From assembly GCF_031877795.1 (NCBI RefSeq), contig NC_133935.1, positions 74,852,303 through 74,916,302 on the forward strand: DNA of 64,000 nucleotides, read 5' to 3'. Position 1 is the first letter of the stretch. Each line of letters starts with the position of its first letter. The stretch is from Strix aluco. Taxonomy: Eukaryota > Chordata > Aves > Strigiformes > Strigidae. Below are positions 63,693-64,000 of the stretch, one piece after another. A program made the translations under genes and the position numbers. Under the pieces are notes generated by a model. The model was given only the letters and a program-made list of their open reading frames with translations, was not told where the DNA came from and did not search any database.

Positions 63693-64000
63693 CTCACTCC
63701 TTTTTTTCATTCTAATTTGAAATACCGTGTTCAACTGGTGCACTTTTGAATGCTGTTAACCAACATATTCCAAATATTTATTTTTTGTAAAAAACATACA
63801 CAGCGGGGCTTGTGGCATTATTTCCATTTTACCAACAGTAAATTAAAACCAATTATTAAGATTAAAGGTATCCTGTGAGTTTAGTACCCACTTTAAGATG
63901 GCTATGAGCTGACTTTTGGAGATGCTGAGCACTGCATAGGAGTTTGTATGTTGAAAAGCTCCCGTTAATTCCCGTGTGGGTTGAGCGTGCTCAGCCCTTC

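Larger units (their letters stand above)
56058..64000 (+). other. RELN: Reelin intron 2, 5' part (runs off window)
   Basis: The intron begins gtaagt at 56058. I looked for the third exon (expected to encode a MSDHQFGNQFMC-like sequence) and did not find it, so the intron extends beyond 64000. The content is A+T-rich, with one conserved-looking block (62040-62420), a T-run at about 61976-61994 and a TA/CA-rich tract near 63640. There are two small adjacent hairpins at about 56713-56756 (CTTACAA/TTGTAAG and TTCCTCC/GGAGGAA). No other gene is recognised. Confidence 0.88.

Noticed and set aside
56058..64000. Search for reelin coding exon 3
   Set aside because: No stretch encoding the expected next conserved residues with flanking splice sites was found. 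The exon must lie beyond the window.
1..64000. tRNA genes, rRNA, CRISPR arrays, bacterial-type operons
   Set aside because: No tRNA box A/B pair, no spaced direct-repeat array and no compact gene clusters. The sequence has vertebrate intron character throughout.

Overview
The window is vertebrate nuclear DNA, almost certainly from a bird. The evidence is several CR1 LINE 3' ends (with the avian ATTCTATG/ATTCTGTG-type termini) and a solo LTR of a family common in avian genomes. The only protein-coding gene I can support is the 5' end of the reelin gene (RELN) on the + strand. Exon 1 (CDS 5152-5380) carries the signal peptide and the start of the reelin N-terminal domain. Exon 2 (55947-56057) continues it in the same phase. 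The two exons are separated by a 50.6-kb intron 1. About 7.9 kb of intron 2 follows, and the third coding exon is not in the window.

Layout: 1-4.3 kb is upstream DNA with no recognisable gene. From 4.3 to 4.7 kb is a purine-rich, G-rich minisatellite abutting the reelin promoter. From about 4.56 to 5.9 kb is the promoter CpG island, with a kappaB-like decamer, an AT-rich TATA-like patch, GC-rich pentamer repeats in the presumed 5' UTR, an overlapping upstream ORF and exon 1. A second, separate CpG-rich island lies in intron 1 at about 6.84-7.45 kb. The rest of intron 1 is ordinary A+T-rich DNA with scattered repeats: a MIR-like SINE (8.4 kb), CR1 fragments (19.1, 40.9, 43.0 and 48.7 kb), a solo ERVL-type LTR (21.5 kb), simple repeats, and a perfect 16-bp-arm palindrome (43.94 kb). 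Intron 2 holds a homeodomain-site-rich stretch at about 62.04-62.42 kb that looks like a conserved developmental element.

Functionally the window is the regulatory front end of one very large gene. Reelin is a secreted glycoprotein that guides neuronal positioning through the lipoprotein receptors VLDLR and ApoER2. I see no multi-gene system, RNA gene, CRISPR array or other exotic locus. The observations most worth checking concern the promoter architecture (overlapping uORF, kappaB site, G-quadruplex minisatellite), the intronic CpG island, the inverted CR1 pair and the palindrome. All identifications come from reading the sequence and from memory of the families; no database search was run.
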